From the NCBI GenBank assembly GCA_900551715.1, contig URXG01000014.1, positions 1 to 43,850 of the forward strand: DNA of 43,850 nt, in the 5' to 3' direction. Positions 32,113-40,722 of this stretch are shown here, piece by piece (within the stretch, counting starts at the first letter, position 1; each line of letters opens with the position of its first letter). The position numbers were made by a program, and so were the translations under genes. The notes beneath the pieces were generated by a model. That model had not been told where the DNA came from, did not search any database, and worked only from the letters and a program-made list of their open reading frames with translations. Origin of the DNA: an uncultured Blautia sp. (GTDB lineage Bacteria > Bacillota > Clostridia > Lachnospirales > Lachnospiraceae).

Positions 32113-34059
32113 TCAGCAGATTTCTGCTCCTGCCGGCATTTTTTTCTCCGGTACCATAAGAGAAAGATTACCTTCTGCATCCTCTGCACAGAGGATCATT
32201 CCCTCACTGAGAACTCCTGCAAGTTTGGCAGGTTTCAGGTTGGTCACTACCATAACTTTCTTTCCAACCATTTCTTCTGCACTGTAATGAGCTTTGATTC
32301 CGGATACGATCTGACGTACCTGACTTCCGATCTTTACCTGAGAGCAGAGAAGTTTTTTGGATTTTTTCACTGGTTCGCAGGCAATGATCTCACCCACCTG
32401 GAACTGCAGTTTGGTAAAATCATCGAAAGTGATCTCCGGTTTCGCTTCCAGATCAATGACTTCTTCTTCTGGTTCTTCTTTTTTCGGCGGATGAAGTTCA
32501 TTCACTTTTTCCATTACCTCTTTCAGATCAAGACGTGCAAAAAGAATTTCCGGTTTGTCTACTACTTTATTGCCTGACGGATACAGACCGAACTCTTTCA
32601 TGGATTCCAGACTACGTTTTTCTGCGTTCAGCTGAGAAAGAATTCTCTCTGTTGTTTCCGGCATGAATGCTTCCAGAAGAGACGCACCGATGGTAATTCC
32701 CTCTACCAGATTGTAAAGTACAGTTGCAAGACGGTCTTTTTTGTCTTCTTCTTTTGCAAGTGCCCATGGCATAGTCTCATCAATGTATTTATTCAGACGT
32801 TTGAACAGAGTAAATACTTCTGTCATGGCATCAGCTACACGAAGTTTGTCCATTTTTGCAGATACTTTATCCGGAACTGCCAGAACGAAGGATTTCAAAT
32901 CATCATCTACAGGTTCTGCAACACCTTTGTTTTCCACTACACCGCCAAAATATTTATTAGACATGGAGATTGTACGGTTTACAAGGTTACCAAGTGTATT
33001 AGCAAGCTCTGAGTTCAGACGCTCTACCATCAGCTCCCATGTAATCACACCATCGTTTTCAAATGGCATTTCATGAAGCACGAAATAACGGACAGCATCT
33101 ACACCAAAGAAATCTACCAGTTCATCTGCATAAATAACATTTCCCTTGGATTTGCTCATTTTGCCATCGCCCTGAAGAAGCCACGGATGACCAAATACCT
33201 GCTTCGGAAGAGGCAGATCCAGTGACATCAGGAAAATTGGCCAGTAAATTGTATGGAAACGGATGATATCTTTACCGATCAGATGAAGATCTGCAGGCCA
33301 CAGTTCTTTGAACTGCTCTGTGCTTTCTCCGTCACAGTCATAGCCGATTCCTGTGATATAGTTGGTCAGTGCATCCAGCCATACATAAACTACATGTTTC
33401 GGGTCAAAATCTACCGGGATTCCCCATTTGAAGGATGTTCTGGATACGCAGAGATCCTGAAGTCCCGGAAGAAGGAAGTTATTCATCATCTCGTTCTTAC
33501 GGGATTCCGGCTGAATAAATTCCGGATGTGTATTGATATAATCAATGAGACGGTCTGCGTATTTGCTCATTTTGAAGAAATATGCTTCTTCCTTTGCAGG
33601 TACACATGGACGTCCACAGTCCGGACACTTGCCGTCTACCAGCTGAGATTCTGTAAAGAAAGATTCACATGGGGTACAGTACATTCCTTCGTAATGTCCC
33701 TTGTAGATATCTCCCTTTGCATACATTTTCTTAAAAATCTTCTTGACCTGTTTTTCATGGTCTTCATCTGTGGTACGAATGAATTTGTCATAAGAAGTAT
33801 TCATCAGATCCCAGATTCTCTTGATCTCACCGGAAACATTGTCAACAAATTCCTTTGGTGTGATTCCTGCTTCCTCTGCTTTCAGCTCGATCTTCTGACC
33901 ATGCTCATCTGTTCCTGTCTGGAAAAACACGTCATAACCCTGCTGTCTCTTATAACGTGCAATAGCATCAGCAAGAACAACCTCGTAAGTATTGCCGATA
34001 TGCGGTTTACCGGAAGTATAGGCAATGGCTGTTGTAATATAATATTTCTGTTTATCCAT
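32113..34059 (-). CDS. metG: Methionyl-tRNA synthetase
   Basis: MetG charges tRNA-Met with methionine. The 648-residue protein has the class I signature as PHIGN in AYTSGKPHIGNTYE, the zinc-binding cysteines CTPC and CPDC (about 127-147), and KMSKSKGN as the second ATP signature. A helical anticodon-binding domain follows and a C-terminal Trbp111-like tRNA-binding domain (FDDFTKLQFQVGEI onward). AAGGAGG precedes the ATG. Length is typical for the form with the extra C-terminal domain. Confidence 0.97.
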   Translation of the reverse strand: MDKQKYYITTAIAYTSGKPHIGNTYEVVLADAIARYKRQQGYDVFFQTGTDEHGQKIELKAEEAGITPKEFVDNVSGEIKRIWDLMNTSYDKFIRTTDEDHEKQVKKIFKKMYAKGDIYKGHYEGMYCTPCESFFTESQLVDGKCPDCGRPCVPAKEEAYFFKMSKYADRLIDYINTHPEFIQPESRKNEMMNNFLLPGLQDLCVSRTSFKWGIPVDFDPKHVVYVWLDALTNYITGIGYDCDGESTEQFKELWPADLHLIGKDIIRFHTIYWPIFLMSLDLPLPKQVFGHPWLLQGDGKMSKSKGNVIYADELVDFFGVDAVRYFVLHEMPFENDGVITWELMVERLNSELANTLGNLVNRTISMSNKYFGGVVENKGVAEPVDDDLKSFVLAVPDKVSAKMDKLRVADAMTEVFTLFKRLNKYIDETMPWALAKEEDKKDRLATVLYNLVEGITIGASLLEAFMPETTERILSQLNAEKRSLESMKEFGLYPSGNKVVDKPEILFARLDLKEVMEKVNELHPPKKEEPEEEVIDLEAKPEITFDDFTKLQFQVGEIIACEPVKKSKKLLCSQVKIGSQVRQIVSGIKAHYSAEEMVGKKVMVVTNLKPAKLAGVLSEGMILCAEDAEGNLSLMVPEKKMPAGAEIC

Positions 34060-34195
34060 TTTATTTCCTCCTTAAAAAAGATAAAAAAAACGCCCTCTAA
34101 AGCCAGGATGTATCTTCTTGTTCTTTGAGTTTATTTCTTATCTGCGATAAAATCGCTCCTCTCAAAATAGTAGCATATTTACAAATATTTGTACA
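34060..34195 (-). promoter_or_regulatory. metG promoter and structured leader
   Basis: On the minus strand TGTACA (34195-34190) and TACTAT (34172-34167) are 17 bp apart. The transcribed leader of about 100 nt contains TTTGAG (34166-34161) pairing with CTCAAA (34129-34124), enclosing a perfect hairpin GCGAT/ATCGC. Further down a run of eight T (34090-34083) follows a weakly paired GC-containing stretch. This could be an attenuator. I do not see the T-box core sequence or a SAM riboswitch. Confidence 0.45.
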
Positions 34196-34260
34196 CCATG
34201 AAAGTTTTTTATTTCTGTTCACAGCAACATATTTTTCCAAAATAAGTACATACTACTTTT

Positions 34261-34304
34261 TATAAGAAAGAACTACTCTCCATAAGGAAAGACTATTTCT
34301 TATA
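34261..34304. repeat. Inverted repeat in the metG-feoA intergenic region
   Basis: TATAAGAAA (34261-34269) and TTTCTTATA (34296-34304) form a perfect 9-bp inverted repeat 26 bp apart, in AT-rich DNA without a gene. The rest of 34200-34518 holds the 27-bp element and the probable feoA promoter. Confidence 0.4.
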
Positions 34305-34317
34305 AGAGTTTCCTAAC

Positions 34318-34344
34318 GTTACTGTTCACGACCTTCACAGTAAC
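34318..34344. mobile_element. 27-bp minimal element with 8-bp target duplication
   Basis: The 27-bp unit begins GTTACTGT and ends ACAGTAAC (a perfect 8-bp inverted repeat), with TCACGACCTTC in the middle. TTCCTAAC stands immediately on both sides (34310-34317 and 34345-34352). The unit matches the first 27 bp of the 266-bp element at 14349 except for two bases. It may be the smallest movable or residual form of that family. Confidence 0.65.
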
Positions 34345-34383
34345 TTCCTAACTTCTGTCAGAATCATCTAGCATATGTTATAA

Positions 34384-34439
34384 TTGACGAATTTATTTCT
34401 TTAGTTGTAAAATAATTATAAAGATAAATTTGTAATTAT
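34384..34439 (+). promoter_or_regulatory. Probable feoA-like promoter and operator
   Basis: TTGACG (34384-34389) with TGTAAA 16 bp further is a candidate promoter. Just after it ATAATTA (34412-34418) and TAATTAT (34433-34439) form an inverted repeat in a setting that recalls Fur or DtxR boxes, which would fit an iron-related gene. This is tentative. Confidence 0.4.
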
Positions 34440-34518
34440 CAGACACTAACTTTTTGTTTTGACCCAGACTTATAAAAAGTCTCTGTTTTTTATTGTGCTA
34501 TGCATTGGAGGGAGTTTT

Positions 34519-34731
34519 ATGCAGCCATTATCACAGACAAACACAGGCGATACCTGTACAATTAAATGGATGTTTGGTGTTCCGGAAGTACTGGAAACCA
34601 TGCGGAACATGAATATTAAAGAAGGAAGCACCATTCAGGTGATCCAGAAATGCCGGGACTGGCTGATCATCGGAGCCAATGAACGGAGACTGGCTGTAGG
34701 CACTGAAGTTGCTGACAGAATTCAGGTATAA
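34519..34731 (+). CDS. FeoA domain small protein
   Basis: The 70-residue protein is a single SH3-like FeoA domain: TGDTCTIKWMFGVPEVLETMRNM, then IKEGSTIQVIQ and a final RRLAVGTEVADRIQV. FeoA domains accompany the FeoB ferrous iron transporter, but no feoB is present here, so it may act on a transporter elsewhere or have another job. The ATG at 34519 has GGAGGGAG just upstream; an upstream start would add 20 hydrophobic residues without support. A bidirectional terminator follows at once. Confidence 0.8.
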   Translation: MQPLSQTNTGDTCTIKWMFGVPEVLETMRNMNIKEGSTIQVIQKCRDWLIIGANERRLAVGTEVADRIQV

Positions 34732-34776
34732 TAACAAAGGGACTGCCACACTACTTAGTGCGACAGCCCTTGTTTT
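34732..34776. terminator. Bidirectional terminator between the FeoA gene and the sensor kinase
   Basis: AACAAAGGGACTG with CACACTA and TAGTG, CAGCCCTTGTT form a long stem with a few mismatches, followed by T runs on the plus strand. It serves the convergent feoA-like gene and the kinase gene. Confidence 0.8.
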
Positions 34777-34786
34777 TGTCAAAAAA

Positions 34787-37339
34787 TTATTTCATTTTAA
34801 ATATAATTGTTACTTTAAAGAGATCTCCATCTATATACACCTTAAATTCTCCACCCTGAAGTTCTGTCAGGCTCTGTGCAATCGACAATCCCAGTCCACT
34901 TCCTTCTGTGTTTCTGGAACCATCTCCCCGTACAAATCGTTCTGTCAGTTCTTCTGCGGTAATATTCAGTGGCTGAGCTGAAATATTTTTCAGGGAAAAC
35001 TGTACTTCTGGCCGGCTTATATTTACTTCTGCATAAACTCTGGTGTTTTCCATGGCATACTTGACAACATTTCCAAAAACATTATCCAGCACACGCCACA
35101 ACCGTCTTCCATCTGCACAGATCATAGCTTCTTCTTCATCGAAATGAATCACCATGGTAAGATTTTTTTCCTGAAATTTCTCTTCAAATTCACCAACTAC
35201 CTGGTGGATCAGCTCCACAAAATTCAGCTCTGTCATCTCAAGAGAAATATTTCCTGTACTTACCTTTGACGCTTCCACTACATCTTCTGTAAGTGTTTTC
35301 AGTCGCTGGGCTTTGTCCTCCAGCACTGCAATATAATTCTGTATCTTCGGATCCTGTGGATTTTCCCTTTTCAGAAGATCTACATAATTAATAATGGAAG
35401 TCAGCGGAGTCTTGAGATCATGGGATACATTGGTGATCAGCTCTGTTTTCATCCTCTCGTTTTTCACACTGTTTTCCACTGCTGCATCCAGTCCCTCTCC
35501 TATATGATTAATATATTCTGCCATCTGCTGCTGTTCACCGGTAAGCTTTTCTGTCGGAATCTTGTACTGAAGTTCTCCATCTGTGATTCTCTTCAGCCCT
35601 TCCAGAATCAGCTCTCTTCCCCAGGCTTTCTTCAGAAGCCCATAAAGTACTGCCCCATCCAGGATCATCAGAAGAACTATAGCCAATGGACTGCCTCCAG
35701 CCAACCCTATTCCATGAAGAAGAAATTCCACAAATACAAATACCCCAAACAAAAGAATCATTTTGATCCGGCTTCCAAGGTTCTGGCTGAACAGTTCCCC
35801 TGTTCTGCCGAACCATCCGAGGATTTTTTTACACAAAATCAGCAGATGCCTGAGAACACTGTCTCTCCAGAGAGAGCTTGCTTTTATTCTCCGCACCAGA
35901 CTGAGCCATCCGATCAGAAACCATGCAGTTAACCAGAAGCCTGCCAGGGCCATCCAGAAAATATTCCATATTTCCCGTTCAGAAGGACCTACCAGCTGAG
36001 TGCAAGGAACATATCCCAGACCTCCTGCCATGAGAATTCCAAATGCCGCAATTTCTGTATAAATTCTGTCCAGAATATTCAGGTGTACTTCTTCATCTTT
36101 ATTGTTTCTTCCTGCTCCCACAGTCAGCACTACAAGGAAGAAAAGAAACAGAAGTAACATTCCTCCTGTAACTGCTATACATGGGATCAGCCATGGATAA
36201 TATTTGTCATATTTACTATGATCTGCTGCCAGCTGATCTGATACTGCGAAATCAGGATCAACAGAAACTGCAAATACATAATCAGCATCTACATCTGCTG
36301 TACTCTCGACCATATTTTTCCAGTTTGATACAGACTGGTCAGCGGTATTAAAAATATTAAATTCACAGTCCTGCAGATCCGGATAAAGAACCATATAAGG
36401 ATCAGATTTTGATACAAGATCTTTCAGATATGACCTGTAATCCGACATTGTCATGTCTTTTATATTACTGTACATTTTATGAGACTCATTATTCACAAAC
36501 AGGTAACTGAGATTTGTATTTCCTTCTTTATAACTGTCAATGATATTTTCTGCTCCTACGGCATCTGAACAATGTACCAGTGCTTCATACAAAAACTGAT
36601 ATGCACTGCTGAGATCGCCTTCATATTTGCCACTGTTTACAAGATCCAGAATACTGTCAGCACCTTCCGGTGCATACTCTTCTACAAGAGCCTCATCACT
36701 GTTTCCGGAAGATGTATAATTCCAGATGTTGGTATAAACCACTTTTCCGTTTCTGTCTGTTACAGATTCAACTCCGGCTCCCTGGATTCCATCCTCTCCA
36801 TAATAACCATCCTGCAAAAAATCTCTGTTGGAAAGAACAGCAAGGATACCGTCCTGTCCGAATTCGTCGGCACTTTCGCCATCCTCGGCAAATTTAAACT
36901 GCAGCTCCCCTGAGTTTATCTGACTTGCTAATTCCTTATAATACATATAAAAATCACTACCATCTGGTTTCTGACAGATCAGGACATTGGCTGCTGTATC
37001 CCAGGATCCCTGAGACCATTTGCAGAGATCGCCCAGCCTGTAGGAAATTCCAGCAGTACTGTCAGCCACCAGTTCCCCGAGATCTACCATCTGATCTTCG
37101 CTGTCTTCCTCCAGAAACTCTGCCTGTTTTATTGAATCCAGTATTGTATGCGACCGCATAAACACTTCATCTGCAAAACTTTTTGAGTCAAGATATTTTG
37201 TGCTGTCTCCTACCCACATGCCATTTCTCAGCAGCCATGCTGTGGCCTCGCCACACACAAAGGCAGCTGTAAGAGTTATAATTGCCAGAAATACCAGCAG
37301 ACCTTTAATTCCGCTGTTTCTGTACCACCTTTTCTTCAT
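34787..37339 (-). CDS. Sensor histidine kinase with large extracytoplasmic domain
   Basis: The 850-residue protein has an N-terminal membrane segment (GLLVFLAIITLTAAFVCG), an extracytoplasmic region of about 350 residues, then about five membrane segments, including MLLLFLFFLVVLTVG, GFWLTAWFLIGWLSLV and LLFGVFVFVEFLLHG. The kinase core follows: the phosphorylated His640 in VSHDLKTPLTSI, the N box DNVFGNVVKYA and the G box GSGLGLSIAQ. The ligand is unknown. It lies 79 bp downstream of its response regulator on the same strand, with a strong pairing implied. Confidence 0.92.
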   Translation of the reverse strand: MKKRWYRNSGIKGLLVFLAIITLTAAFVCGEATAWLLRNGMWVGDSTKYLDSKSFADEVFMRSHTILDSIKQAEFLEEDSEDQMVDLGELVADSTAGISYRLGDLCKWSQGSWDTAANVLICQKPDGSDFYMYYKELASQINSGELQFKFAEDGESADEFGQDGILAVLSNRDFLQDGYYGEDGIQGAGVESVTDRNGKVVYTNIWNYTSSGNSDEALVEEYAPEGADSILDLVNSGKYEGDLSSAYQFLYEALVHCSDAVGAENIIDSYKEGNTNLSYLFVNNESHKMYSNIKDMTMSDYRSYLKDLVSKSDPYMVLYPDLQDCEFNIFNTADQSVSNWKNMVESTADVDADYVFAVSVDPDFAVSDQLAADHSKYDKYYPWLIPCIAVTGGMLLLFLFFLVVLTVGAGRNNKDEEVHLNILDRIYTEIAAFGILMAGGLGYVPCTQLVGPSEREIWNIFWMALAGFWLTAWFLIGWLSLVRRIKASSLWRDSVLRHLLILCKKILGWFGRTGELFSQNLGSRIKMILLFGVFVFVEFLLHGIGLAGGSPLAIVLLMILDGAVLYGLLKKAWGRELILEGLKRITDGELQYKIPTEKLTGEQQQMAEYINHIGEGLDAAVENSVKNERMKTELITNVSHDLKTPLTSIINYVDLLKRENPQDPKIQNYIAVLEDKAQRLKTLTEDVVEASKVSTGNISLEMTELNFVELIHQVVGEFEEKFQEKNLTMVIHFDEEEAMICADGRRLWRVLDNVFGNVVKYAMENTRVYAEVNISRPEVQFSLKNISAQPLNITAEELTERFVRGDGSRNTEGSGLGLSIAQSLTELQGGEFKVYIDGDLFKVTIIFKMK

Positions 37340-37418
37340 TTATACCCCATTCCTTTCTATCAGGTTTATTTGCTGTAACAAATACAGGATTTCGTTTTCC
37401 ACAGGACAATAAAATTTT

Positions 37419-38111
37419 TTAAATGTTTTCCACTTTATACCCAAGTCCCCACACCACTTTCAGATAACGTGGTTCTTTGGGATTGATTTCTATCTTTTCG
37501 CGAATATGACGAATGTGGACAGCTACTGTATTATCTGCTGCAATGGCTTCTTCATTCCAGATATTCTCATAAATCTGGCTGATAGAAAAAACCATGCCTT
37601 TATTTTTTACTAAAAATAAAAGAATTCCATATTCGATAGGTGTAAGTTTCACCAATTCTCCGTCTACGTTCACTTCCTTCCGGTCATCATCGATCACCAG
37701 ACCACCGGTCTCATAAACATTGCCCTGTTTATAGGATACTGATCCAAGCTGGGTATATCTCCGAAGCTGAGACTTTACCCTGGCTACCAGCTCCAGTGGA
37801 TTAAACGGTTTGGTCACATAATCATCTGCTCCCACATTCAATCCCAGAATCTTGTCTGCGTCTTCTGATTTTGCAGATAAAATTATAATAGGAAGAACAT
37901 TTTTTTCCCGGATCTTCAATGTTGCCCTGATTCCATCCAGTTTTGGCATCATGATATCTATGACCAGAAGATCTACAGGATTATTGTTCAATATCTGTAT
38001 TGCTTCTTCTCCATCATATGCTTTCAGAATATGATGTCCCTCCTGGGTCAGATAAATATCTATCGCCTCTACGATTGCCTTGTCGTCATCACATACCAGT
38101 ATCTCTGCCAT
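37419..38111 (-). CDS. OmpR/PhoB-type response regulator
   Basis: The 230-residue protein has a receiver domain with acidic residues DDD at 8-10, phosphorylation site Asp52 (LLVIDIMMP) and Lys101 (VTKPFNP), then a winged helix DNA-binding domain ending VVWGLGYKVENI. It resembles VanR-type regulators. It is first in a two-gene operon with the sensor kinase. Target genes are unknown. Confidence 0.95.
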   Translation of the reverse strand: MAEILVCDDDKAIVEAIDIYLTQEGHHILKAYDGEEAIQILNNNPVDLLVIDIMMPKLDGIRATLKIREKNVLPIIILSAKSEDADKILGLNVGADDYVTKPFNPLELVARVKSQLRRYTQLGSVSYKQGNVYETGGLVIDDDRKEVNVDGELVKLTPIEYGILLFLVKNKGMVFSISQIYENIWNEEAIAADNTVAVHIRHIREKIEINPKEPRYLKVVWGLGYKVENI

Positions 38112-38259
38112 TGTCCCCTGCCTCCTGTGCTTTATGTGTTTACTATACCTGTTAAGAATTAATATCTATGGGGTAAAATATTAAGATTTTCTTATAATTG
38201 AAAGATTACTCCAATCTATAATACCAGAAAATCATTATAAAAAAAATCTAATTTCGGTG

Positions 38260-38323
38260 TTGACAAATCTATACCAATATGGTACATTATAGTCACAGAA
38301 AAGCAATAATAATTACTATTATT
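38260..38323 (+). promoter_or_regulatory. Promoter and PerR-type box before the first rubrerythrin
   Basis: TTGACA (38260-38265) and TACATT (38283-38288) are 17 bp apart. Downstream AATAATA-ATTAC-TATTATT (38305-38323) is a perfect 7-bp inverted repeat resembling a PerR box, in the early transcribed region. The same ATTACTATTATTA is found before the second rubrerythrin, and a PerR-like gene lies between the two. Confidence 0.65.
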
Positions 38324-38360
38324 AATAAAGACTAACTTATATGAAAAGGAGATTACGATT

Positions 38361-38903
38361 ATGGCTAAATGGGTATGTAATGTATGTGGATATGTTTATG
38401 AAGGCGAGGCTGCTCCGGAAGCCTGTCCAGTTTGTAAAGCACCTGCTTCCAAATTTACTAAACAGGATGACAACCTGACATGGGCTGCTGAGCATGTTGT
38501 TGGTGTTGCCAAAGGTGTCAGCGAAGACATTCTTGAAGACCTGAGAGCAAACTTCCAGGGTGAATGCTCTGAAGTTGGTATGTATCTGGCTATGGCCAGA
38601 GTTGCTCACAGAGAAGGTTATCCGGAAATCGGTCTTTACTGGGAGAAAGCTGCTTACGAAGAAGCTGAACATGCTGCAAAATTCGCTGAACTTCTGGGTG
38701 AAGTTGTTACTGACAGCACAAAGAAAAACCTGGAAATGCGTGTAGAAGCTGAGAACGGTGCTACTGCCGGTAAATTCGATCTGGCTAAACGTGCCAAAGC
38801 TGCTGATCTGGACGCTATTCATGATACCGTTCACGAAATGGCTAAAGACGAAGCAAGACATGGAAAAGCATTCGCCGGACTCTTAAAGCGCTACTTTGGT
38901 TAA
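38361..38903 (+). CDS. Reverse rubrerythrin (copy 1)
   Basis: Reverse rubrerythrins reduce peroxide and oxygen in anaerobes. The order here is a rubredoxin domain first (Cys6, Cys9, Cys22, Cys25) and a di-iron four-helix domain second, with GECSEVGMYLAMARVAHREG and EEAEHAAKFAELLGE carrying the iron-binding Glu and His residues, and HEMAKDEARHGKAFAGLL at the end. The protein has 180 residues. Copy 2, 0.6 kb downstream, is identical through the whole central part. AAAAGGAG precedes the ATG. Confidence 0.93.
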   Translation: MAKWVCNVCGYVYEGEAAPEACPVCKAPASKFTKQDDNLTWAAEHVVGVAKGVSEDILEDLRANFQGECSEVGMYLAMARVAHREGYPEIGLYWEKAAYEEAEHAAKFAELLGEVVTDSTKKNLEMRVEAENGATAGKFDLAKRAKAADLDAIHDTVHEMAKDEARHGKAFAGLLKRYFG

Positions 38904-39008
38904 GATACATTTTTATATGATGCCAACCGTCCATGAGGAAGTAGCGTAGCGAATTCCGAATGGTACATGGCTTATGTAAAATATTAAATCACAGAAAGGA
39001 AACGGTAT

Positions 39009-39395
39009 ATGGCTACTCTGAAATACAGTCGTCAGAGAGAATCTATTAAAAAATTTCTCATGACCCGAAAGGATCACCCTACTGCAGATGTTGTATACGA
39101 AAATATGAAAAAAATCTACTCCAACATCAGTCTGGGAACTGTATATCGCAACCTTTCCCTGTTGTCTGAGATTGGAGAAATCCAAAAATTATCCAATTTT
39201 GGCGGTGCAGATCATTTTGACGGATGTGTTACTCCACATTGCCATTTTATGTGCACCTGCTGCGGACAGGTTCTGGATCTGGAAACAGAGGATATGGATG
39301 ACCTTTCTGCCAGAGTCGGTAAAGATTTTCCAGGCAGGATCACAGGATACGATGTAAGATTTTTCGGGATATGTGAAAAGTGTTTGAACAAATAG
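39009..39395 (+). CDS. perR: Fur family regulator, PerR-type
   Basis: PerR represses peroxide-defence genes and is inactivated by metal-catalysed histidine oxidation. The 128-residue protein has the winged helix part SLGTVYRNLSLLSEIGEI, the HPTAD motif (His23) equivalent to a regulatory histidine, the HFDGCVTPHCHF metal region (His69, Asp71, His77, His79), and two CxxC pairs (Cys82/Cys85 and Cys122/Cys125) for structural zinc. Position between two rubrerythrin genes with PerR-like boxes supports the peroxide role over Fur or Zur. Confidence 0.88.
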   Translation: MATLKYSRQRESIKKFLMTRKDHPTADVVYENMKKIYSNISLGTVYRNLSLLSEIGEIQKLSNFGGADHFDGCVTPHCHFMCTCCGQVLDLETEDMDDLSARVGKDFPGRITGYDVRFFGICEKCLNK

Positions 39396-39414
39396 AATAA
39401 TTTGCGATACTTGC

Positions 39415-39480
39415 TTGACTTTAAGCTGACAATATGATAGATTGAAAATACAGTTTTCAGTAACAATTACTATTATTAGA
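39415..39480 (+). promoter_or_regulatory. Promoter and PerR-type box before the second rubrerythrin
   Basis: TTGACT (39415-39420) and TAGATT (39438-39443) are 17 bp apart. ATTACTATTATTA follows, as in the first copy; the left half (TAACA) has one mismatch in the inverted repeat. Confidence 0.6.
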
Positions 39481-39516
39481 TAAAACTAACTTAAATAAGA
39501 AAAGGAGATCAGAATT

Positions 39517-40062
39517 ATGGCTAAATGGGTATGTAGTGTATGTGGATATGTTTATGAAGGCGAGACTGCTCCGGAAGTCTGTCCAGTTTGTAAAGCACCT
39601 GCTTCCAAATTTACTAAACAGGATGACAACCTGACATGGGCTGCTGAGCATGTTGTTGGTGTTGCCAAAGGTGTCAGCGAAGACATTCTTGAAGACCTGA
39701 GAGCAAACTTCCAGGGTGAATGCTCTGAAGTTGGTATGTATCTGGCTATGGCCAGAGTTGCTCACAGAGAAGGTTATCCGGAAATCGGTCTTTACTGGGA
39801 GAAAGCTGCTTACGAAGAAGCTGAACATGCTGCAAAATTCGCTGAACTTCTGGGTGAAGTTGTTACTGACAGCACAAAGAAAAACCTGGAAATGCGTGTA
39901 GAAGCTGAGAACGGTGCTACTGCCGGTAAATTCGATCTGGCTAAACGTGCCAAAGCTGCTGATCTGGACGCTATTCATGATACCGTTCACGAAATGGCTA
40001 AAGACGAAGCAAGACACGGAAAAGCATTCGCTGGTCTGCTTAAGAGATACTTCGGAGAATAA
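39517..40062 (+). CDS. Reverse rubrerythrin (copy 2)
   Basis: The 181-residue protein has the same rubredoxin plus di-iron layout as copy 1. It differs in three N-terminal residues (Ser7, Thr17 and Val21 instead of Asn, Ala and Ala) and ends in an extra Glu. The DNA is identical to copy 1 over about 430 bp in the middle, but the last 40 bp differ at many silent positions. AAAAGGAG precedes the ATG and a strong terminator follows. The pair flank perR, suggesting one regulon. Confidence 0.93.
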   Translation: MAKWVCSVCGYVYEGETAPEVCPVCKAPASKFTKQDDNLTWAAEHVVGVAKGVSEDILEDLRANFQGECSEVGMYLAMARVAHREGYPEIGLYWEKAAYEEAEHAAKFAELLGEVVTDSTKKNLEMRVEAENGATAGKFDLAKRAKAADLDAIHDTVHEMAKDEARHGKAFAGLLKRYFGE

Positions 40063-40090
40063 AAAATCTATATAGCCAGAAATATCAAGA

Positions 40091-40120
40091 GGGAACCGGG
40101 TGATCTGGTTCCCTTTTTTT
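40091..40120 (+). terminator. Terminator downstream of the second rubrerythrin
   Basis: GGGAACC (40091-40097) and GGTTCCC (40107-40113) form a 7-bp stem followed by seven T. Confidence 0.9.
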
Positions 40121-40161
40121 CTTATATGTTATGTACAATAAAATAGATTGTGAGTTGAGAT

Positions 40162-40722
40162 ATGATACATGCATTAATTATAAGTCCCCGTGACTGCTGG
40201 AAACACGATTTTATCCGTCGGATTACAAATGCTCTGGATTGTCCGGTCTTCGGATATGAAACACAGAGAGAACCGGAAAGGACCACTTCTGATCTGGGTG
40301 ATCCGATTTATATTCATCCCTTTGGTGGAAAACATCATTTTTCTGAAGATAATCTGGTGGGATACTGTATTAACCATAAACCTCATACCGTTCCGGGTGT
40401 CTTTAACCACTATGCACCACAGTTGCTTCTGCCAGTACCTTCAGACAGTATCCTGGCATTCGATGAGGTCGGCTTTATGGAAGCTCAGGAAGAAGACTTC
40501 TGCCGAGCCATACGCACAAGACTGGATGGAAATATTCCTATAATTGCAACAGTAAAAGATAAAAACATTCCTTTTCTGATGGAATTACGAAACCACCCAA
40601 AATGCCACTGCTTTTTCCTTGAAAAAGATAATCAGGATGCACTCTTTCAGGAAGTACTGACTTATATAAACGGCTCTCTGTCAGAAAACCGGACAAAAAA
40701 TGAAAAAAAGTGGCATAAATAA
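40162..40722 (+). CDS. THEP1-like nucleoside triphosphatase with degenerate P-loop
   Basis: The 186-residue protein resembles THEP1-type (DUF265) NTPases: a strand-loop-helix start (HALIISPRDCWKHDFIRRI), the Walker B-like ILAFDEVGFMEA with Asp101-Glu102, and PIIATVKDKN followed by LRNHPKCHCFFL. The expected glycine-lysine P-loop is replaced by SPRDCWKHD, so ATP binding may be lost or altered. The start has a weak ribosome site. Family assignment is moderate, resting on the DEVGFME signature and layout. It is unrelated to its neighbours in any clear way. Confidence 0.55.
   Translation: MIHALIISPRDCWKHDFIRRITNALDCPVFGYETQREPERTTSDLGDPIYIHPFGGKHHFSEDNLVGYCINHKPHTVPGVFNHYAPQLLLPVPSDSILAFDEVGFMEAQEEDFCRAIRTRLDGNIPIIATVKDKNIPFLMELRNHPKCHCFFLEKDNQDALFQEVLTYINGSLSENRTKNEKKWHK

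Noticed and set aside
34060..34200. T-box riboswitch upstream of metG
   Set aside because: The conserved T-box antiterminator core is missing.
40148..40160. GTGAGTTGAGAT, nearly the end of the CRISPR repeat, before the THEP1-like gene
   Set aside because: It has no GTCAG start and no stem upstream, unlike the element at 9776-9806; a 12-nt partial match alone is likely chance.
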